Assembly: GCF_002211365.1 (NCBI RefSeq)
Contig: NZ_LOKZ01000001.1
Span: 434,001 to 498,000 of the forward strand
DNA: 64,000 bases
Reading direction: 5' to 3'
From: Rhizobium sp. R711
GTDB lineage: Bacteria; Pseudomonadota; Alphaproteobacteria; Rhizobiales; Rhizobiaceae
A model generated the notes under the pieces. It was not told where the DNA came from, did not search any database, and saw only the letters and a program-made list of their open reading frames with translations. A program made the translations under genes and the position numbers. The first letter of the stretch is position 1; each line of letters starts with the position of its first letter. Below, one piece after another: positions 10,585-19,950 of this stretch.

Positions 10585-11120
10585 TCAGTGTTGATCCAAT
10601 TCTTAATGCGGAGTGTCGATATAGGATCTTGGTGAAGCAATTATGGTTTTTTGGCAACCGGATCGATCATGCGCGCCAATTCCTATGCATGAGAATTCGT
10701 TTCGTCCGACAAGCAGGACCAACCCAAAGACTGCCATCCCGGCCCGAACGGCTGTCGAACGCCATCGCGCGAACGATCATTACAAGATGATTTCGTTCTC
10801 GCTGTCCTGGTTACATGCCGCAGCAAAAAAGATGACCTCTGTGGTGCGATGCTCTCAAAGCCAGGGCCGATCGCCTTGCTTGATGATCACTAACAGGCTC
10901 GATGGGCGGCGAACCGCAATGTCATGCCGAAGGTTCAGAGCCGGTCGCGTTCTCCCCTGCCCTCTGCCGATACGCGACAAAAAAGGAAGGATGCACCGCC
11001 AGACCCGCAAACGGCTCGTCTCGGGCGGTTCATCGACAGCGCATCGGTCCAGCAAAGTTTGGGTTGACCGTTTTCGATGGTGAGGTGACACTTGAACCCT
11101 GTTAAATGGGCAGGAGGAAA
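10585..11120. other. Intergenic region, divergent from prc
   Basis: About 535 bp between two divergently transcribed genes. Both genes' promoters should lie here. Reading frames on both strands are short and unsupported by ribosome sites. I see no clear repeat, RNA gene or known operator. Confidence 0.5.
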
Positions 11121-11429
11121 ATGATGGACGAGCCAGACCGCTGGCGCCATATGGGAAGCGCGCCGAAAGACGGAAGTCGGATCCTCGTCACGATCCGTCC
11201 GTCCGAACAGGGTGCGGCAGAAGTTGACCTGGCGTATTGGTCGAACGGCGATCAGTTCGGTGCAGAAGGCTGGCGCGCTTCTGACTCATCGCCCGGGCGC
11301 ATTGTCGAATACGCCGAGGCGGAATTGAAGTGCTGGATGCCGATGCCTTCGGCTAATCTCAATCGCACCTCAATGCCCTCTCCCTGGGAGGGTGATGACG
11401 CCCAAGAACTCGACGGGTCGGGTATTTAA
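11121..11429 (+). CDS. DUF551-like small protein
   Basis: A 102-residue protein from an ATG with AGGAGG four bases upstream; an in-frame ATG at 11106 is less well placed. It has the pattern W-x-x-M-x-SAPKDGSRILV (14-28), then a YWSNG-containing segment and a late WMPMP. This resembles the small DUF551-type domain found in phage and rhizobial proteins, whose function is unknown. No signal peptide or membrane segment. Confidence 0.55.
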   Translation: MMDEPDRWRHMGSAPKDGSRILVTIRPSEQGAAEVDLAYWSNGDQFGAEGWRASDSSPGRIVEYAEAELKCWMPMPSANLNRTSMPSPWEGDDAQELDGSGI

Positions 11430-11999
11430 GAACTCGCCTCGCCATTTCGCGGAGGTGATATCCAGCCACGACTGGGTACTATGATTTCCGCGATCACGTC
11501 GAGTGCATGTCGATGGCTGCCACAAGCGTTGTTGTCAACGGTAGTAACACAGTGGTCGGGCCCCCCGACAAGGATCCGAATGCTGATGAGCCGCCGTGAT
11601 GTGGCTCGAGCGGGAACCTCCAAATGTCGATAGTCACGGCTCAAGCTTGATGCACGGAGAGCCGGGTAGCTTCGGCGCGACGAGGGGCATCGATGGGCTC
11701 GCCATTCGGGTTTGGTGCCGGCGCGTCTCTTGTGTCCCGGGGTGGATGCTCACATTGATCGGACTGCGGCGCCGGATCCTTTGTGGAAGAACGGCGGACG
11801 GGCTGCGCTCTTGGCTCGCGCTTTCCGGGAGTTGCAACTTTCTCAATCATAGGCTCGGCGCTCACGTTTTTTCACAAAGAAGAACTTGTCGGGAGACGCA
11901 AGGTTCCGACCGAATGCGAGCATCCTTTTCCTCTCGCCGACCATGAACGTGTAGATTCCGTTCCTCCTTGTTTGTGTCGAAGCCCAGCCACCTAGTCCT
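11430..11999. other. Gene-poor stretch with proline-rich debris
   Basis: About 570 bp without a convincing full gene. On the minus strand there is a well-placed 26-codon frame (11843-11923), followed by an overlapping Pro/Arg-rich frame that could be the remains of a longer protein after a frameshift. Nothing else recognised. Confidence 0.4.
11843..11923 (-). CDS. Very short reading frame (26 aa), possibly a truncated gene
   Basis: The ATG at 11923 is preceded by GAGAGGAAAAGG, a strong ribosome site. It encodes a basic 26-residue peptide beginning MLAFGRNLASPDKFFFV and ending RRAYD. The quality of the site suggests translation. The peptide may be a micro-protein or the surviving N-terminus of a longer gene whose frame is now broken, since Pro-rich sequence continues in another frame. 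Confidence 0.3.
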   Translation of the reverse strand: MLAFGRNLASPDKFFFVKKRERRAYD

Positions 12000-12427
12000 T
12001 TAGCCCTCGGACACGGGCGGGGTGAAGGATAGTCCCGCCGCAGCGGCGACAGCGGGCACGACCAAGGCCACGGTCGGCGCCACGACGAAGGCGAGTGGCC
12101 CTAGCGCGCAGCCAGTGGCGAAGGCGATGACTGCGACGATCATCCGTTTGATGCACGCGGATGCGGCCTCATAGACTGTTCGCCCTTCGCACCTGCAAGG
12201 AGATCCGCCAGGTCAAGCATGATCTGCGTCGTCGTCCCCGTCATCAGCGTCGCGGGCGGCGCCTCCGGAAAGTGTGCCCCAAGAACTGCGTTCTGAATCG
12301 CCATTGCCGAGACGAGCGTCATACCGACGATCAGCGTCACGAGACTCTCGCTTGCGTCAAACGGACAATGGTAGAGCGCATAGACGGCAACAGCGGCCAG
12401 CAATAGCAACTTGACCGCCGGCAGCAT
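12000..12427 (-). pseudogene. DUF1275 (YoaK-type) membrane protein remnant
   Basis: The C-terminal half of a DUF1275 membrane protein is recognisable: SLVTLIVGMTLVSAMAIQNA, then PATLMTGTTTQIMLDLADLL. The frame ends early after 95 codons. In another frame, directly after, the family's last membrane segments continue (CIKRMIVAVIAFATGCALGP) up to a stop at 12000. So a frameshift near 12155-12175 splits it. The N-terminal half is missing: the sequence abuts the stop codon of the permease gene at 12453. Confidence 0.75.
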
Positions 12428-12452
12428 TGCCGATGCAAAACCAGCCTTGCAT

Positions 12453-13433
12453 TTAGGTTTTCTGTCGGCCGTAGAGTAGCAGCATGCTTATGATGACTAC
12501 TCCGTAGATCAACTGGCGGCCGGCTTCTTCAATCTGCATGACTGAGAGGATTGACTGCAGCAGCGTAATCAGGATCACACCCGCAACTGTTCCAAGGTAG
12601 GATCCCTTTCCACCGAGGACATGGGTTCCGCCCAAAACAACAGCTGCGATTGATGGCAGCAAATACGCGTCACCCATTGACTGGGAAGCCTTCGATGCAT
12701 AACCGGCCAGCAATACGCCACCAAGCGCGCTGAGCGATCCCGCAATCACGAAGACGAGCAAGGTGATGCGCCGGGTGTCGATGCCCGACATATAGGCGGC
12801 TCGTTCCCGATTTCCAATCGCGTAGAGCGAGCGGCCGAAGGTTGTTCTCGTTAGCAGGAACACGGCGAGAATGCCGACCACGAGCCAAACCGCGACGCCG
12901 TTGGGGACAGATGGGATCGTGTAGCCCGTTGCGAGGAGGCGCATCGCTGGAGAGGCCGAATCCTGTGGTGAGAACCCGCCCGTGTAGATCACCATCAGCC
13001 CTTGCACGACGGCATTGGTCGCAAGCGTGATGATCATTGAGGGAATGCGCAGATAGGCGACGGCAACTCCATTGACGAGACCAATTGCCGCGCCGCAGGC
13101 AATTCCAAAAGGAATGGCAAGAAGCGAGCCGCTGGTTCCATAGGCTGTCGCGGCGCACGCCATCATGGCGCCGGCAGTCACTGTCCATGGAATAGAAAGG
13201 TCGATCTGCCCGAGCAAGATGACCATCATCGTACCTGTCGCGATCACGCCAAGGAACGATGCGACCTTCAATTGTTGCAACAGATAGTCCGGCGACAAGA
13301 AATTTGAGGAATAGACAGATCCGCCCAACAGCAGGAGCAGAATGCAGCCGAAGGCGATTGCCACAGCAGGATCCCTTCCCCGCAGACGGACGGTAACGAT
13401 CGATTGTCGCATGCTCGACGCATCCTCGTTCAT
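12453..13433 (-). CDS. CUT2-family sugar ABC transporter permease (second)
   Basis: A 326-residue RbsC-type inner-membrane permease with 8-10 hydrophobic segments. The family signature falls in GDAYLLPSIAAVVLGGTHVL, which carries the conserved AAVVLGG that contacts the ATPase. I chose the ATG at 13433 because it overlaps the preceding gene's stop (ATGA); an in-frame ATG lies at 13442. Last gene of a four-gene operon with two different permeases, as in the YtfQRT-YjfF galactofuranose system of E. coli. The sugar is not determined. Confidence 0.88.
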   Translation of the reverse strand: MNEDASSMRQSIVTVRLRGRDPAVAIAFGCILLLLLGGSVYSSNFLSPDYLLQQLKVASFLGVIATGTMMVILLGQIDLSIPWTVTAGAMMACAATAYGTSGSLLAIPFGIACGAAIGLVNGVAVAYLRIPSMIITLATNAVVQGLMVIYTGGFSPQDSASPAMRLLATGYTIPSVPNGVAVWLVVGILAVFLLTRTTFGRSLYAIGNRERAAYMSGIDTRRITLLVFVIAGSLSALGGVLLAGYASKASQSMGDAYLLPSIAAVVLGGTHVLGGKGSYLGTVAGVILITLLQSILSVMQIEEAGRQLIYGVVIISMLLLYGRQKT

Positions 13434-14425
13434 TGGAACCATTCCAGACGGTTGCGCACCCGCGCCAGCCCGATAGCGCCGACTCCAATCGCCAGCATAA
13501 GCACGACACCCTGAAACAAGGGTTGCCAGAGAGGATCGAGATCGAAGACGAAAAGCAGGTCGCCGATGGTGCGGAACGCAAGTGCCCCGAACACGGCTCC
13601 GACAGCGCTGCCCTTGCCGCCCGTCAGCGACACACCGCCAAGGACGACCGCAGCAATCGAGTACAGCGTGTAGGCATTTCCACTCGCGAAGGCCGCTTCG
13701 CCGGTATAGGAGAAGAAAGTGAGATAAAGCCCGCCCATGGCTGAAAGAAGCCCGGCAAGTGCGTAAGCGGCGAGCTTCGCCCGTTTTAGCGGCATACCGG
13801 ACATGTAAGCCGCATTTTCTGCGGAGCCTGCCGCATAGGCAGCGCGACCATACACCGATCTGGAGAATGGAACCCAGATCAGAAGGATCGTGGCGGCAAG
13901 AACGACCAAGCTCGTAGGGATTATTCCAAAGGCCTTCGCGGTAAACACGTCAGCAAGCGTCTCGTTGATCGAGCCGCCTGGCGTTGGGCGCAGCAGCAAC
14001 GCCAATCCAAAAAAGATTGCACTCGTAGCAATCGTCGTGACGATTGGCTGAAGTCTCCCGAATATGATTATCAGGCCGTTCAAGGTGCCACTTGCCAGCC
14101 CTGCGGCAAGAACGACCCCAATGCCGAAACCCGTCTGTAGCGGCGTTCCGACGACCAACCAGGACGCGAGGCAGTTGCACAGCACCAAGATCATGCCCGC
14201 CGAAAGGTCGATCCCGGCAGTGATGACGACAAGACACTGCGCCATTGCAACGAATGCCAATAAAGTCGCTTTATTGGATGCAGTCTGTACGACATTGGCA
14301 GTAAAGCCCGCCGGATGGTTGGCGACATAGATCACGAACATGATAACAAAGAGTGCGGCGGCCAGCAGCGTCCCCTTGTGCCGTTCATACCAGAAGTGCC
14401 ATTCGTCGCGAGTCCCTGTTGTCAC
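13430..14425 (-). CDS. CUT2-family sugar ABC transporter permease (first)
   Basis: A 331-residue RbsC-like permease starting at a GTG that overlaps the ATPase stop codon (GTGA). It has the conserved NAYTLYSIAAVVLGGVSLTG coupling segment near residue 250 and many hydrophobic helices. Probably pairs with the product of 12453-13433 to form a heterodimeric channel served by one ATPase and one binding protein. Confidence 0.88.
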   Translation of the reverse strand: MTTGTRDEWHFWYERHKGTLLAAALFVIMFVIYVANHPAGFTANVVQTASNKATLLAFVAMAQCLVVITAGIDLSAGMILVLCNCLASWLVVGTPLQTGFGIGVVLAAGLASGTLNGLIIIFGRLQPIVTTIATSAIFFGLALLLRPTPGGSINETLADVFTAKAFGIIPTSLVVLAATILLIWVPFSRSVYGRAAYAAGSAENAAYMSGMPLKRAKLAAYALAGLLSAMGGLYLTFFSYTGEAAFASGNAYTLYSIAAVVLGGVSLTGGKGSAVGAVFGALAFRTIGDLLFVFDLDPLWQPLFQGVVLMLAIGVGAIGLARVRNRLEWFQ

Positions 14426-15960
14426 TGCGCTATCCTCCGGCCATTCGGCTGGGCGGCGATATTCAAAGCACTCCCGATCAGCTCGCGTTCATTGATATCA
14501 TCGCCCTCAAGCGTGCGAACGACGGTGCCGTCGTACATGACAAGCACGCGATCGCAACAGCCGATCAATTCGTCGTAGTCGGTGGAATAAAAGATGATAG
14601 CTGCGCCACAATCAGCAAGATTTCGCAGCAACTGGTAGATTTCCTGTTTGGTGCCGACGTCGATGCCGCGTGTGGGATCGTTCAGGAGAATGATCTGCGG
14701 TCGGTTCATCAGCCATTTCGCAATTACGACCTTCTGCTGGTTCCCTCCGGACAGGCTCGCGACTGGCATGTCGACGGACGCCGCCTTGATCGAAAGAAGT
14801 TTGAGGAGTTCGCCGATACGAGCGGTTTCCGCGCGGCGATCGATGATACCGTTGCGTGAGACGCTGCCGAGTGCAGCAATCGAGAGGTTCTCGCGCACGG
14901 TCATCGGCAGCATCAACCCCTCGGTCTTTCGATCCTCCGGAATGAGTGCAATGGAAGTGGAGCCGGATTTCGCCCTTTTGGGGCTGGTCAAATGCACGCT
15001 GCGACCGTTTATCCGCACGTCACCCTTCACATCGCGAAGTACGCCGAACAGCGCCAGCAAGAGTTCCCGCTGACCCTGCCCGTCCAGGCCGCCTACGCCA
15101 ACTATTTCACCCGCGCGGGCATCGAATGCGATGTCAGTCAAACGGTCGCTCCAGGAAAGGCCACGGCAGGAAAGAATTGGAGCCATGGCTTCGTCAAGAC
15201 CCGGTTTGGCTGGAAACACGCTCTTATATTCCCGTCCGATCATCAGTTCGACGACTTGTGTGTCGGTCTTTGTGCCTGCCGGATAGGATTCAATGCTGCG
15301 CCCGTTGCGGAACACTGTGCAATCGTCTGCAAGTTCTGCAATCTCGTGCATGCGATGCGAGATGTAGACTAGCGCCAGTCCCTCCGATCGCAGACGCTTC
15401 AAAACACCGAAGATCTTCTCGACGTCGGACTTCGTCAGGGCGGATGTCGCCTCGTCCAGGATCATCAACCGAGGTCTGCGGGCGAGGCCCTTTGCAATCT
15501 CGACCATCTGCCGACGGGAAAGCGGAAGGTCTTTGACCAGCGACGACGGATGAATGTCGGAAGCGCCGGCCCGTGCCAGGGCCTCCTCGGCGATCCGTCT
15601 TTGGGCACGCCGGTCGATCATGCCAAAACGCTGCGGCGGATTGCTGATGACGATGTTGTCGGCAACCGACAGGTCAGGAATAAGTGACAATTCCTGAAAG
15701 ACCGATACGACCCCCGCCGCAGTTGCCGCCGCAGGCGATGAGAAGGACACATCCTTCCCATCCAGAAACATTCGACCCTCGTCGGGCGCAATGACACCTG
15801 CCATGATTTTGATAAGTGTCGATTTTCCGGCGCCGTTTTCACCGAGCACGGCGTGAATCGCGCCGGGTCGGATAGCGATATTGGCTTCCTTGAGGGCGAT
15901 GACGCCGTCATAGCGCTTGGCCATGCCCTCGATGCGCAACAGCGGTTCTGACAAGATCAC
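14422..15960 (-). CDS. CUT2-family sugar ABC transporter ATP-binding protein
   Basis: A 512-residue tandem ATPase of the RbsA/MglA type. The GTG at 15960 is taken as start: GGGAGG lies six bases upstream and the product then opens MILSEPLLRIEGM. The longer frame upstream would run through the intergenic hairpin. The first half has Walker [10 protein letters not shown] and Walker B LMILDEATSAL; the second half has the degenerate GLDGQGQREL and LSGGNQQKVVIAKW. It powers import through the two permeases encoded downstream. Confidence 0.93.
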   Translation of the reverse strand: MILSEPLLRIEGMAKRYDGVIALKEANIAIRPGAIHAVLGENGAGKSTLIKIMAGVIAPDEGRMFLDGKDVSFSSPAAATAAGVVSVFQELSLIPDLSVADNIVISNPPQRFGMIDRRAQRRIAEEALARAGASDIHPSSLVKDLPLSRRQMVEIAKGLARRPRLMILDEATSALTKSDVEKIFGVLKRLRSEGLALVYISHRMHEIAELADDCTVFRNGRSIESYPAGTKTDTQVVELMIGREYKSVFPAKPGLDEAMAPILSCRGLSWSDRLTDIAFDARAGEIVGVGGLDGQGQRELLLALFGVLRDVKGDVRINGRSVHLTSPKRAKSGSTSIALIPEDRKTEGLMLPMTVRENLSIAALGSVSRNGIIDRRAETARIGELLKLLSIKAASVDMPVASLSGGNQQKVVIAKWLMNRPQIILLNDPTRGIDVGTKQEIYQLLRNLADCGAAIIFYSTDYDELIGCCDRVLVMYDGTVVRTLEGDDINERELIGSALNIAAQPNGRRIAQ

Positions 15961-15992
15961 GCCCAACCTCCCATCAGGTGCATTCAACCTCA

Positions 15993-16020
15993 GACTGTGG
16001 GCGCCGCAACCCCCACAGTC
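15993..16020 (-). terminator. Intra-operon stem-loop after the binding-protein gene
   Basis: GACTGTGGG (15993-16001) and CCCACAGTC (16012-16020) form a perfect 9-bp stem with a 10-base loop, 20 bp past the binding-protein stop codon. No T-run follows on the minus strand, so partial termination or 3'-end protection of the binding-protein mRNA is more likely than full termination. Confidence 0.6.
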
Positions 16021-16040
16021 AATGCCCGGGCGCTTTGCCG

Positions 16041-17180
16041 CTATTGGTTTTCCTTGGTCTGCCCCATGATCTCCTGGGCGGTGAAATTGATCCCGCACGT
16101 GGGGAAGGAGTTGCCTACGAAAAAATTGTCTGACTGATCCGGATAGTAGTCCTGATCCTTCTTGAAGTCCGGGTGCGATACAAGTGCCGTCGGCAGCTTG
16201 ACGGCCTGAGGAACCACCTGCCCCTGGAGGGCAGCGATCGCCGTCTTGATAGCAACAGCGACCTGGGCTGGACCAGTTCCCGCCGATGAGCACACCAGAC
16301 CCTCGGCTGCGTGGGCAGCACATAGCTTGCGGAAACCATTTTCCGTCTCGCCGCCAAAGGGCACAAATGGATGTTTCGCATCCATCATCGCCTGAACTAC
16401 GCCGGTATCACCGCCTTGTGCGGTGATACCGTCAAACGGACCGTTTGTTGCGATAGCGTCAGCGGTCGCTTTTTGGGCAACACCATCGTCCCATTTGCCA
16501 ACGACCTCGGTCACGTCGAATTTCTTGCCTGCGGCGGCAAGGGTTTCCTTGATGCCGTTATGACGGTCAGTATCAACAGATGTGCCCGCGACACCTCTCA
16601 CTTCCAAAATCTTGCCGCCGTTCGGCAGGTGTTTGACGAGCCACTCGGCCCAGGTAACGCCGAGGCCCTTTTGGTCGACGTTGACGTTGATCGCGTCCTT
16701 CGTGTCCAAGGTATTGTCGAATGCGACCAGGACAACGCCGGCTTCCTTGGCGCGTTTGATCACGGGACCGAAGGCCGTCGGGTTCTGAGCGTTGACGACG
16801 ATTGCATCGTAGCCCGCGTCTATGAAGTTGTTGATAGCTGAAATCTGCGCCGGGACGTCCTCGCCCGTGGAGACGACTTTGAACTCCTTCAGCACTGCCT
16901 TGACGTCCGGCTGGGACGCGTAGGCCTTCGCCGTCTGCACCATCTGGATGCGCCAAGTGTTGGCGATGTAGCCGTTGGCCAGCGCAATGCGATATGGGCC
17001 TTCCTTCTTTGGATATTGCAGAAACTGCGTATCGGAGGCCCAGGGCGTCATGCAGCCCGGATCTGCCGCGGGGCCTGTAACGATTTTCGGTTCGGCATAG
17101 GCAGCACTGCATGCAAGCGCAAGCATGGGCGCTGAAACTGCAGCTATGCGCGCAGATTTCCGTTTCACATCTCTAAGCAT
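16041..17180 (-). CDS. Periplasmic sugar-binding protein (CUT2)
   Basis: A 379-residue exported binding protein of the periplasmic-binding-protein/LacI fold. The ATG at 17180 has GAGGAGG upstream, and the first 28 residues form a signal peptide ending in AYA. Mature-protein landmarks include PYRIALANGYIANTWRIQM, AISAINNFIDAGYDAIVVNA and GVVLVAFDNTLD, typical of pentose/hexose binders. It is longer than E. coli YtfQ or RbsB. First gene of the operon, transcribed away from the LacI-family gene at 17391, with likely operators between them. Confidence 0.88.
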   Translation of the reverse strand: MLRDVKRKSARIAAVSAPMLALACSAAYAEPKIVTGPAADPGCMTPWASDTQFLQYPKKEGPYRIALANGYIANTWRIQMVQTAKAYASQPDVKAVLKEFKVVSTGEDVPAQISAINNFIDAGYDAIVVNAQNPTAFGPVIKRAKEAGVVLVAFDNTLDTKDAINVNVDQKGLGVTWAEWLVKHLPNGGKILEVRGVAGTSVDTDRHNGIKETLAAAGKKFDVTEVVGKWDDGVAQKATADAIATNGPFDGITAQGGDTGVVQAMMDAKHPFVPFGGETENGFRKLCAAHAAEGLVCSSAGTGPAQVAVAIKTAIAALQGQVVPQAVKLPTALVSHPDFKKDQDYYPDQSDNFFVGNSFPTCGINFTAQEIMGQTKENQ

Positions 17181-17288
17181 GGATGCTCTCCTCCTCGGGC
17201 GGTCCAAGCCGCCTTCCAATATTCTGATTGGTATGCTCGGTCCCAAAGGCTCCCCTCCTTTGCGGCACAGCCGAAAAGTTAACACACA

Positions 17289-17325
17289 TGATAGCGCTGT
17301 CAAAGTTTATTTGGTAGCGCTGTCA
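17289..17325. promoter_or_regulatory. Two LacI-type operators
   Basis: TGATAGCGCTGTCA (17289-17302) and TGGTAGCGCTGTCA (17312-17325) are near-palindromes centred on AGCGCT, 23 bp apart. They lie between the divergent sugar transporter operon and the LacI-family gene. A perfect TATAAT on the minus strand (17326-17331) abuts the second site, so the bound repressor could block the transporter promoter. The binder is inferred to be the product of 17391-18419. Confidence 0.65.
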
Positions 17326-17390
17326 ATTATAGAGTATCTGTTAATACGACTGCAGAATTTGTTCTTTCTTCTTTACTGGATAATGCTTCG

Positions 17391-18419
17391 ATGCGCCGAA
17401 TAACGCTGGACGACGTTGCAAGCCTGGCGGGTGTCAGCCCGATTACAGTGTCGCGGGTATTGCGAAAACCCGGATCTGTCTCGGAAGCGTTGAGACTGCG
17501 TGTCAACAACGCCATTGAAATTCTGGGCTATGTGCCGAATGTTGCGGCGAGCAGATTGGCGTCCTCCCGCACCCACACCATAGGCGTGATTGTGCCAACG
17601 CTTTATAATGTCATTTTTGCGGAGTATCTCTTTGCTCTGCATGAGGTTCTGATACCCGCAGGCTTCCAAGTCATTGTCGTCAACAGCCGATACTCGGAAG
17701 CCGAGGAGGAGAACGCAATCAAGGCATTGCTTGGCCAGCGGGTGGAAGCCATCGTTATTGCGGGAATTCACCATACCCCGCTATCGCGCCAGCTTCTGAA
17801 GCAGGCCCACCTTCCAATCGTCGAGACATTTGAATTGTCCGACGATCCAATCAATCTCAACATTGGCATGTCACAGGAACGCGCCGGTCACATTGCGACC
17901 CGCCATCTCATCGACCGAGGATTTCAAAAAATCGCCTTCCTGACCGGCAATCTCGATCACCGTGCTCAGTCGCGGCTTGATGGCTATCACGAGGCAATGG
18001 ACGAGGTTGGATTAAAAAGCCTGGACATGATTGCCAGCAGACCTCGCCACAGCTCCGTAGCACTCGGATCCGAGCTTTTCGCTGGGATGTACGAGCGCGG
18101 AGATCTTCCCGAGGCAGTTTTTTGTACAGACGACAACCTGGCGCTCGGCGCTATGCAGGAGTGCAGAAAGCGCCGCCTGCGCGTGCCCGATGACATTTCG
18201 ATCATTGGCTTTCATGACCTCGAGTTCTCAGCTTGTGCAGCCCCTTCCCTCTCCTCGATTGCCACTCGTCGCTATGAAACCGGCATGCTGGCGGCTGAGA
18301 AGGTTCTCACGGCGCTCGATGCATCCACGCGGCAGGGCGTCCACCAAATCAACCTGGGATTTGCCCTCGTTCCACGCGAAAGCACGTCTGTCGATGGCCG
18401 TCGACCGAACCTGCCTTAA
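17391..18419 (+). CDS. LacI/GntR-family transcriptional repressor
   Basis: A 342-residue regulator. The N-terminal helix-turn-helix (ITLDDVASLAGVSPITVSRV, residues 4-23) and hinge helix (VPNVAASRLASSRT) are followed by a periplasmic-binding-like effector domain (TIGVIVPTLYNVIFAEYL onward). It resembles the gluconate-type GntR branch of LacI proteins. It faces the two-permease sugar operon, and the double palindrome in the gap is its likely operator. The ribosome site is weak. The inducer is probably the transported sugar or a derivative. Confidence 0.88.
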   Translation: MRRITLDDVASLAGVSPITVSRVLRKPGSVSEALRLRVNNAIEILGYVPNVAASRLASSRTHTIGVIVPTLYNVIFAEYLFALHEVLIPAGFQVIVVNSRYSEAEEENAIKALLGQRVEAIVIAGIHHTPLSRQLLKQAHLPIVETFELSDDPINLNIGMSQERAGHIATRHLIDRGFQKIAFLTGNLDHRAQSRLDGYHEAMDEVGLKSLDMIASRPRHSSVALGSELFAGMYERGDLPEAVFCTDDNLALGAMQECRKRRLRVPDDISIIGFHDLEFSACAAPSLSSIATRRYETGMLAAEKVLTALDASTRQGVHQINLGFALVPRESTSVDGRRPNLP

Positions 18420-19147
18420 TCGTCAGGAGACGCTTCGATGCTTAACCAGGATCGCCGGCCCAGCCTTCCTTTGGCCCGAAGGACCTGCCCGCACGTCCTC
18501 GGGATGAAGGGAGGGGCGCAAGGACGCTCCCGATAGGACGCAGATCCGGTCATCAGTCGGAAGGGAGAAAATCTGAAAGTTCGGCGCGAAGCGGCGAAAG
18601 CCTATTGTTTCAACGGCCGACAGCTCCCTTACGCGTGCTTGTCCATTGGCCTGATCTGCGCCCTATCGCAAGAGCGGCAATGTGACGGAGGAGAAGCGCA
18701 ACCGCTCCATGAGGACGCTCCTTGGAGAAACGGGCGCGCCGGGCCCTGCCGATTTCACCCAAGCCTGCCGTGGCGAGCTGCGCAATGTGATCGTAACCGC
18801 ATGGGCCAAAACCCGCTTCGGGGTTCGGTGGAGCGGTGCCTGGTCGAGCGAAGCGGCGACAGGTGCGGCACATAGAGCATGCTTCCTCAGGGAATGCGCT
18901 CAAGAAACAAAGCGAACTGCTGCGCCACTTGGTTCTGGGCTCGTGCCAGAACGAACTCTCCGGACTGACGGCGCTTGCACTCGCCCGGTCAACGGTCAGC
19001 GTCTCCTCGATTGTTTCCTCAACCCCTCCCATTTTGCCAACCATTGAGCGAGGTCTGCGCGCGCCTCGGATTGCGCCGCCTCATGCGGCGGCGCATTGGC
19101 CTGCCTGCTCACGGATGCGCCGCCCAGCCGCGAGTTCACCGCCCTCT
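18420..19147. other. Gene-poor stretch
   Basis: About 730 bp with overlapping short frames on both strands and no family I recognise. A GC-rich inverted repeat, CCCGA-A-GGAC (18475-18484) against GTCCTCGGG (18495-18503), 56 bp past the repressor stop, could end its transcript. The right edge joins the duplicated MBL segment. Confidence 0.45.
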
Positions 19148-19950
19148 TCACTGACCCCAGGTCATTTCGCCCTTGGCGACTTTCGCACCCAGTTCCAGCG
19201 AAATCGGCATGGCAGCGTTTGGATAAAGTTTCTCCATAGCGGCGATCAATGCCTTTGAGTCTGCGGCCTTGGCTGCCTCGGCGTCAAATGCGATCAGGTA
19301 ATCGCGCGTGTAGCTGACGCCGGAAGCATCCGTCGGCCATGTGGACGTGGTGTGACCCGGGACAACGATCTTGGGCTTGCGAGCGAGGATGTCGTCAAGC
19401 GCCGCGCGCCAAGCCTTTCGTTCCTCGACTGTCGGAAGATCGGCGACCCAGGGATACATCCCGCCGAAGACCGCCACACCGCCGAACACGGCGTGGAGCG
19501 ATGGAACCCAGATATAGCGACCGCGATCCTTGACACCCGGCGCCGTAACGATTTCGAGCTTCTCGCCATCAACTGACAGCGTGTTGATGTCGCTCGCTTC
19601 CGGGAAAATGAGATCGGAGACCGACTTCGGACCGTTGTCGCCCAGAACAGGCGACCAGGTCTCGATCTTCCCTTCAGCCTTCTTCCTCATCAGTGCGACG
19701 GTGTCGGAAGCAGCAAGGATGCGAGCATCCGGAAAGGCCTGATGGACGGGTGCGAGGCCGAAGTAGTAGTCGGGATCGTTCGTGGTGATATAGATTGTGG
19801 TCAGGTGCTTGCCGCTGGCCCTGATGGCATCAGCGACAAGCTTACCGTCTAAAAAGCTGAAGCTCGAGTCGATGAGTACCGCTTCGGTCTGCCCGGTAAC
19901 AAGAACCGGAGCGCGCAGGAAGCCCGCTTCGGTGGCCTTGAACGCCGTCC
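19147..19950. repeat. ~800-bp direct repeat, copy 1
   Basis: This segment recurs at 23762-24567 in the same orientation, about 4.6 kb away, with roughly 96-98 percent identity by eye. It spans all but the first ~34 codons of the MBL-fold gene. Differences are mostly substitutions, plus two one-base insertions in the other copy. Flanks are unrelated, so the borders look like recombination or deletion points. No terminal inverted repeats or transposase were seen. Confidence 0.85.

Noticed and set aside
18610..19044. 144-residue minus-strand open frame
   Set aside because: Translation is Arg/Ser-rich with no family resemblance, overlapped by plus-strand frames of equal quality.
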